A DNA stretch of 10,091 bases from Paracoccaceae bacterium (lineage in GTDB: Bacteria; Pseudomonadota; Alphaproteobacteria; Rhodobacterales; Rhodobacteraceae). The DNA lies in the NCBI GenBank assembly GCA_023254015.1, contig JALQYS010000497.1:1-10091 (forward strand), written 5' to 3'. Shown piece after piece: positions 6,471-10,091 of this stretch (its first letter is position 1; each line of letters starts with the position of its first letter). The notes under the pieces are model-generated. The model searched no databases. It had not been told where the DNA came from and saw only the letters and a program-made list of their open reading frames with translations. A program made the translations under genes and the position numbers.

Positions 6471-7217
6471 TCAGATAAACTGCCGCCCGCCATCGATGAC
6501 CAGCGTCTGCCCCGTCATGTAGGACGACAGCGGCGAGGCCAGCATCAACGCCCCACCGACGATATCTTCCACCTCGGCGGGCCGTTTCAGCGCGGCACGG
6601 TCCACGCCATAGCTGCGGGCGTTTTCCATCAGGCCAAGGCTGGCCTCGGTCATGGTGAAACCCGGCGCAAGAACGTTCACCCGCACCCCATCGGCGCCCA
6701 TTTCCTTGGCCATGGTGCGGCTGAGGCCGATCACCGCGCCTTTGGACGCGACATAGTGCATCCACTGCGGCGAGCCGGAAAATACGGTTGCCGAAGCGAT
6801 GTTGACGATCGCGCCCCTGGCCGCACGCAACGCAGGCGAAAAGGCCCGGCACATCTGCCAGACGCCCTTGACATTCACCGCCATGACCTTGTCCCAGACG
6901 TCCTCATCCAGCGCCTCGAAATTGCGCCGTTCCAGACCGCCATAAAGCGCGGCGTTGTTGACCAGCACATCCACGCCCCCCATGCGGGCCTGCGCCAGAT
7001 CGGCCAGCGCGCGACAACTGGCGGTGTCGGTCACATCGACCTGCGCCGCGAGACCTCCGGTCAGGGCGGCGGTTTCCTGACATCCGGCAAGGTTGACGTC
7101 ACAAGCCAGGACCTGCGCGCCGGCCCCGGAAAAAGCCTGCGCGAAGGCCCGGCCAAGGCCGCCCGCCGCGCCCGTCACCACCACCCGTTTGCCCGACAGG
7201 CCCAGATCGGTCGTCAT
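6471..7217 (-). CDS. SDR-family NAD-dependent alcohol dehydrogenase/ketoreductase
   Basis: 248 aa, the usual length of a classical short-chain dehydrogenase/reductase. The Rossmann motif TGAAGGLG is at 15-22 and NNAA at 87-90. Catalytic residues are Ser142 (NIASATVF), Tyr155 and Lys159 (HYVASKG), with an Asn in AVNVKG (115). An Asp (ACD, residue 40) ends the second strand, which favours NAD(H) over NADP(H). VRVNVLAPGF and the C-terminal GQTLVIDGGRQF are family hallmarks. The likely reaction is reversible oxidation of a secondary alcohol to a ketone; the substrate is unknown. It shares an ATGA overlap (7214-7217) with HD protein B upstream and has GGAG eight nt before the start, so it is probably translationally coupled. 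Together with the aldehyde dehydrogenase and ferredoxin it points to a catabolic pathway. Confidence 0.93.
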   Translation of the reverse strand: MTTDLGLSGKRVVVTGAAGGLGRAFAQAFSGAGAQVLACDVNLAGCQETAALTGGLAAQVDVTDTASCRALADLAQARMGGVDVLVNNAALYGGLERRNFEALDEDVWDKVMAVNVKGVWQMCRAFSPALRAARGAIVNIASATVFSGSPQWMHYVASKGAVIGLSRTMAKEMGADGVRVNVLAPGFTMTEASLGLMENARSYGVDRAALKRPAEVEDIVGGALMLASPLSSYMTGQTLVIDGGRQFI

Positions 7218-7816
7218 GCGCCCGTCTCCATGTAGTTGGAAAGTTCCAGTTCGGCCCGCAGGCTGGCGACAAAGCCCTCGCCCATCGCCTTGCCCGGCGC
7301 CGTCAGAAGCCGCGGGTTCGACACGACCGTGACCATGTCGATATACTCTGCCAGCGACCAGTCATACCAGCCGCGGATGATCCGCATGCCATGCGGCGTG
7401 GTGCGCCACCCCTTGTCGGCATCCTTGACCACGGCATCATTCAACGAGCGGGCGTCATATGTCGTATCATGGCCGTCGATGATAGCCAGAATTTCCTCGA
7501 CCCGGCCAACACCGTGCCGGGTCAGGATATCGCGGGCAATCACCACCGAATGGCGTTCGTGTTCAAACACCAGATCGCGTCGCGTGGGGTTGCGGCCGAT
7601 GGCCTCAAGCAGCAGATCGGGCGGGATGCGCTTCCAGCCCAGGTCATGCAAGAGGATCGCGGGCAGGACGACATCTTCCTCGGCCTCGGGCAGTTGCGCC
7701 AACAGTGCCTTGGCCACGCCATAGGCGACCAGCGTGTGTTCGTCATTGTTGCGCACGTCAAGAAAGGGCCTGGCCTCGGCCCAAAGCGCCTGATCCTGCG
7801 GCCGAAGAAGACTCAT
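7214..7816 (-). CDS. HD-domain metal-dependent protein B (phosphohydrolase- or oxygenase-like)
   Basis: 200 aa with an HD fold. Likely metal ligands are His27 (NDEHTL), His57-Asp58 (AILLHDLGW), His86 and/or His89 (FEHERHS), His116 (IIDGHDT) and Asp132 or Asp134 (VKDADKGWR). The extra histidines beyond the minimal H...HD...D set suggest a two-metal site, as in HD phosphodiesterases or the diiron HD oxygenases (PhnZ, myo-inositol oxygenase). Which chemistry applies cannot be read from sequence. It is a paralogue of HD protein A (9259-9855): AILLHD falls at residues 53-58 in both, and both carry IIDGHDT and LNDxxVxDxDKxWR. The start overlaps the ALDH stop as ATGA (7813-7816) with GAGG seven nt upstream; the stop overlaps the SDR start. 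No signal peptide is seen, so it is cytoplasmic. The function is not recognised beyond the superfamily. Confidence 0.85.
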   Translation of the reverse strand: MSLLRPQDQALWAEARPFLDVRNNDEHTLVAYGVAKALLAQLPEAEEDVVLPAILLHDLGWKRIPPDLLLEAIGRNPTRRDLVFEHERHSVVIARDILTRHGVGRVEEILAIIDGHDTTYDARSLNDAVVKDADKGWRTTPHGMRIIRGWYDWSLAEYIDMVTVVSNPRLLTAPGKAMGEGFVASLRAELELSNYMETGA

Positions 7817-9249
7817 GTCGGAACCTCGTAAGACAGATACATGGTCTTGTATTCCAGATAGCTTTCCACGCCGTAACGCCCCTTTTCACGGCCAAGGCCG
7901 CTTTCCTTGACCCCGCCGAAGGGTTCGTAATGTGACGACCGCTGAATGTCATTCAGCCAGACAGACCCCGCCTCCATCCCCTCGCACAGCGTCAGCCCGC
8001 GCGCGAGATCCCGGGTAAAGACAAAGCCCGCAAGGCCATAGCGGTTGTCATTGGCGAATTTCAAGGCGGCCCAGGGGTCATCCACCGGGCAGATGCCCAG
8101 AACCGGACCAAAGGTTTCCTCGGTCAGGACCAGCATCTCATGCGTCGCATCGGCCACCAGCGTCGGCTGATAATAGAACCCGCCGTCAAAGCCAGGGCCA
8201 GTCTGGCGCTGCCCGCCGCAAAGGATACGGGCCCCCTTGGCGCGGGCGTCATCGACCTGAATGGCTGAATTGGCGTAGATCTTTTCGTTCACCAGCGGAC
8301 CAAGGTCTCCGTCCCCGCCCGCAGGGGCAAGGGTGAATTTCTGCACCCGCGCCAAGAGCTTTTCAAGGAACGACTCATAGACCGTCCGATCCACATAGAT
8401 GCGGTTGACGCGATAGCAGAACTGGCCCGAATTGGCGAAACCATGCCGGGCAATGGCCTCGGCCGCCTTGTCGATATCGGCATCCGCACAAACGATGGCC
8501 GCCGATTGCCCGCCGAGCTCCAGCGTTACCCGTTTCATGGTCTGCACGGCCGCCGCCGCAATCGCCTTGCCCGCCGTGGTCCCGCCCGTAAAGGCGATTT
8601 TCCGGGGAATGGGGTGATTGACCAAAGCATCGCCAATCGCCCGCCCCGCCCCGGTGACCACGTTGAATACCCCTGCGGGCAAACCCGCCTTGTGGAAAAT
8701 CTCGGCCAGCATCAGCGTTGAGATCGGCGTATCGGCCGAGGGTTTCGCCACCACGGAGCAGCCCGCCACCAAGGCCGCGCCCAATTTGAACATCAATAGG
8801 TTCAAGGGATAGTTGAAAGGCGTGATCGCCACCACAACTCCCACCGGATCGCGGGTGACGATCGTCTTTTCCCCAAGGCCGCCACTGGTCATGGTGGATT
8901 GCAGCCGCAGCCCTTCTTCGGCGTAGATGTCCAGAAGGTCCGCCGCGCGGTTCACCTCTTGCAGGCAGGCGGGCAGGGGCCGCCCCAACTCGCGGTGCAG
9001 CGCGCGGCCCACCGGATCAGCCGCCTCGCGCATCGCCTGGGCCAGCTTTTTCTGCAACCGCACACGCTCGGCCATCGGCAGCTTGCGCCAGGTCTCAAAG
9101 GCGGTCGCGGCGGAACGGATGGCAATATCGGCATCCGTCGCATTGCCGTTGGGAACGGTGTCAAAGACCTGACCGGATCGCGGATCGGTCACAGGCTGCG
9201 TCGTGCCGCTGACCGAAGGGGTCCAGGCCCCGTTAATGAACATTTCCAT
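7813..9249 (-). CDS. NAD(P)-dependent aldehyde dehydrogenase
   Basis: 478 aa, normal length for the ALDH superfamily, which oxidises an aldehyde to the carboxylic acid. Catalytic residues are Cys278 (NSGQFCYRVNRI), the general base Glu244 (LELGGQSA) and the oxyanion-hole Asn146 (TPFNYPLN). Lys169 (VVAKPSADTP) and FTGGTTAGKAI (220-230) belong to the cofactor site; TEETFGPVLGI and PFGGVKESGLGREKG are conserved C-terminal motifs. The sequence resembles the lactaldehyde/non-phosphorylating glyceraldehyde-3-phosphate-like branch, but substrate cannot be assigned. ATG 9249 has AGGGG six nt upstream; ATG at M3 is a possible alternative. It starts 9 nt after the stop of HD protein A and shares ATGA with HD protein B, so it lies between two paralogous HD genes in one transcript. 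Confidence 0.96.
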   Translation of the reverse strand: MEMFINGAWTPSVSGTTQPVTDPRSGQVFDTVPNGNATDADIAIRSAATAFETWRKLPMAERVRLQKKLAQAMREAADPVGRALHRELGRPLPACLQEVNRAADLLDIYAEEGLRLQSTMTSGGLGEKTIVTRDPVGVVVAITPFNYPLNLLMFKLGAALVAGCSVVAKPSADTPISTLMLAEIFHKAGLPAGVFNVVTGAGRAIGDALVNHPIPRKIAFTGGTTAGKAIAAAAVQTMKRVTLELGGQSAAIVCADADIDKAAEAIARHGFANSGQFCYRVNRIYVDRTVYESFLEKLLARVQKFTLAPAGGDGDLGPLVNEKIYANSAIQVDDARAKGARILCGGQRQTGPGFDGGFYYQPTLVADATHEMLVLTEETFGPVLGICPVDDPWAALKFANDNRYGLAGFVFTRDLARGLTLCEGMEAGSVWLNDIQRSSHYEPFGGVKESGLGREKGRYGVESYLEYKTMYLSYEVPT

Positions 9250-9258
9250 GGTCAGCCC

Positions 9259-9855
9259 CTAAAGAACATGCACTTTCAGCGCCTTGCGGGTTTCCGCCAA
9301 GGCGGCCGCGGCCATGGCGCGGCCCGGTTCGGTTTCGAATTTCGGCAGGATCTTTTCATTCCGGGCACAGTTCTGCGCGGGCGTCTCGCCAAACCAGTCG
9401 CAGCCCACCGCGGTGCCCGTCACCTCATACCGCCACAGCTTGTCACTGTCGCGCACGATGCGGTCATTCAGGTGGCGCGGTTCCAGCCGCGTGTCGTGCC
9501 CGTCGATGATCTCGCAGACCTGCGCGATGATCGCCTCGCTCCACCCCGTTTCGCGCAGCACCTTGGTTGCCAGCCGCACGCCCTCGGCCTCATGCCGATA
9601 GCGCACGTCCGATTGCAGGATGTTTTCGCTGCGGAACCCTTCCGAGATGATCGTCTCCATGTCGATGGCCCACCAGCCGATGTCATGCAGCAGGATCGCC
9701 AGAAGGCACACATCGCGGTCGGCCTGCGGAAAATGGTCCAGCAGCCGCACGCACCAGTCAAAGGACAGGGGGATGTGCACATCGTTCTTGCGCGCGCGCA
9801 TGTAGGGTTCAGCCGCGCGCCAGACCGGGTCATAGCGCGAAAGGTCATGCGTCAT
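9259..9855 (-). CDS. HD-domain metal-dependent protein A (phosphohydrolase- or oxygenase-like)
   Basis: 198 aa with an HD fold. Likely ligands are His27 (NDVHIPL), His57-Asp58 (AILLHDIGW), His88 (RYRHEAEG), His120 (IIDGHDTRL) and Asp136 or Asp138 (VRDSDKLWR). As in its paralogue B, the histidine set suggests a dinuclear metal site; the activity could be phosphate-ester hydrolysis or an HD-type oxidative reaction. The C-terminal part (PGRAMAAAALAETRKAL) aligns loosely with PGKAMGEGFVASLRAEL of B. It differs in having several cysteines (35, 50, 114, 152, 163). The ATG at 9855 lacks a strong Shine-Dalgarno. It follows the PEP-utilising enzyme gene after 53 nt that contain a strong hairpin and precedes the ALDH by 9 nt. 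No specific substrate can be named. Confidence 0.85.
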   Translation of the reverse strand: MTHDLSRYDPVWRAAEPYMRARKNDVHIPLSFDWCVRLLDHFPQADRDVCLLAILLHDIGWWAIDMETIISEGFRSENILQSDVRYRHEAEGVRLATKVLRETGWSEAIIAQVCEIIDGHDTRLEPRHLNDRIVRDSDKLWRYEVTGTAVGCDWFGETPAQNCARNEKILPKFETEPGRAMAAAALAETRKALKVHVL

Positions 9856-9881
9856 GGGATTGGTCCATCGGAGATGTGGGC

Positions 9882-9901
9882 GGGGGGCATGACTGCCCCC
9901 C
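9882..9901. terminator. Strong GC hairpin between PEP-enzyme gene and HD protein A
   Basis: GGGGGGCA (9882-9889) and TGCCCCCC (9894-9901) form a perfect 8-bp stem with a 4-nt loop, starting 7 nt after the PEP-enzyme stop codon. No T-run follows on the minus strand (it reads GCCCACATC). It could be a partial terminator, an attenuator or an mRNA-stabilising structure that sets different expression for the genes on either side. Confidence 0.55.
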
Positions 9902-9908
9902 GGATTGC

Positions 9909-10091
9909 TTAATCAAGAATCGTCACGGTCCCGGTGTTGCCGTCGACCCGCAGCCGCATGCCAGTTTTGATCTTGGCGGTCGCGGTGCCGGTGCCGGTCA
10001 CGGCAGGCAGGCCGTATTCGCGGCAGACGATGGCGGCGTGGCTCATCATGCCGCCGATGTCGGTAACGGCAGCCGAGATCTTGCCGAACAC
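9909..10091 (-). CDS. PEP-utilising enzyme, C-terminal phosphohistidine swivel domain (partial)
   Basis: Only the last 60 residues are in the window; the gene continues past the right edge (the first visible codon, GTG, is Val and not a start). The segment VTDIGGMMSHAAIVCREYG then LPAVTGTGTA is the mobile phosphohistidine domain shared by PEP synthase, pyruvate phosphate dikinase and related small-molecule dikinases. The His in MMSHAA is the residue that carries the phosphate. The end GMRLRVDGNTGTVTIL is the typical closing strand. It could be the tail of a full-length synthase-like protein or a stand-alone mobile-domain subunit, as in phenylphosphate synthase-type systems where PEP-synthase-like subunits phosphorylate an aromatic or other alcohol. 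It is the first visible gene of the operon, which hints that the pathway substrate may be phosphorylated. Confidence 0.88.
   Translation of the reverse strand: MFGKISAAVTDIGGMMSHAAIVCREYGLPAVTGTGTATAKIKTGMRLRVDGNTGTVTILD

Noticed and set aside
1..10091. CRISPR array, tRNA, rRNA or phage genes
   Set aside because: No regularly spaced repeats, cloverleaf-like sequence or phage structural genes were seen on reading both strands.

Overview
The window is GC-rich with short intergenic gaps. Gene content and one regulatory site point to an alphaproteobacterium, most likely of the Rhodobacteraceae (Paracoccus/Rhodobacter type). The main pointers are an imuA-imuB-dnaE2 mutagenesis cassette and a perfect direct-repeat LexA box of the GTTC-N7-GTTC form. 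The species cannot be named from sequence alone.

Left half (1-4707, all minus strand): an SOS mutagenesis operon reading leftwards. Its order is an SRAP (HMCES/YedK-type) protein (4006-4662), imuA (3426-4022), imuB (2003-3499) and dnaE2/imuC (2006 to the left edge, 3' end missing). Every junction overlaps (17, 74 and 4 nt). The LexA box at 4693-4707 lies on a plausible -10 element 30 nt upstream of the SRAP start. The operon would be LexA-repressed and induced by DNA damage, giving a translesion polymerase (DnaE2), its catalytically dead Y-family adaptor (ImuB), a RecA-like accessory protein (ImuA) and an abasic-site crosslinking protein (SRAP).

Middle (4708-6138): about 590 bp without an intact gene. 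It contains what I read as a frameshifted remnant of an IS110-family transposase (minus strand, about 4901-5175). A plus-strand gene for a small PAPS-type sulfotransferase follows (5296-6048). It converges on the next operon across 90 bp that hold a perfect 16-bp palindrome.

Right half (6139-10091, all minus strand): a tightly packed operon entering from the right edge. In transcription order it encodes the C-terminal phosphohistidine swivel domain of a PEP-utilising enzyme (partial), HD-domain protein A, an aldehyde dehydrogenase, HD-domain protein B (a paralogue of A), an SDR dehydrogenase and a putidaredoxin-type [2Fe-2S] ferredoxin. Gaps are 53 nt after the PEP gene, then 9, -4, -4 and 11 nt. 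The chemistry looks like small-molecule catabolism: PEP- or ATP-dependent phosphorylation, alcohol and aldehyde oxidation, and electron supply to an oxygenase outside the window. The two HD proteins keep matching sets of metal ligands, and their role is not obvious. This cluster is the best candidate for an undescribed pathway here, but substrate and pathway cannot be read from this window.
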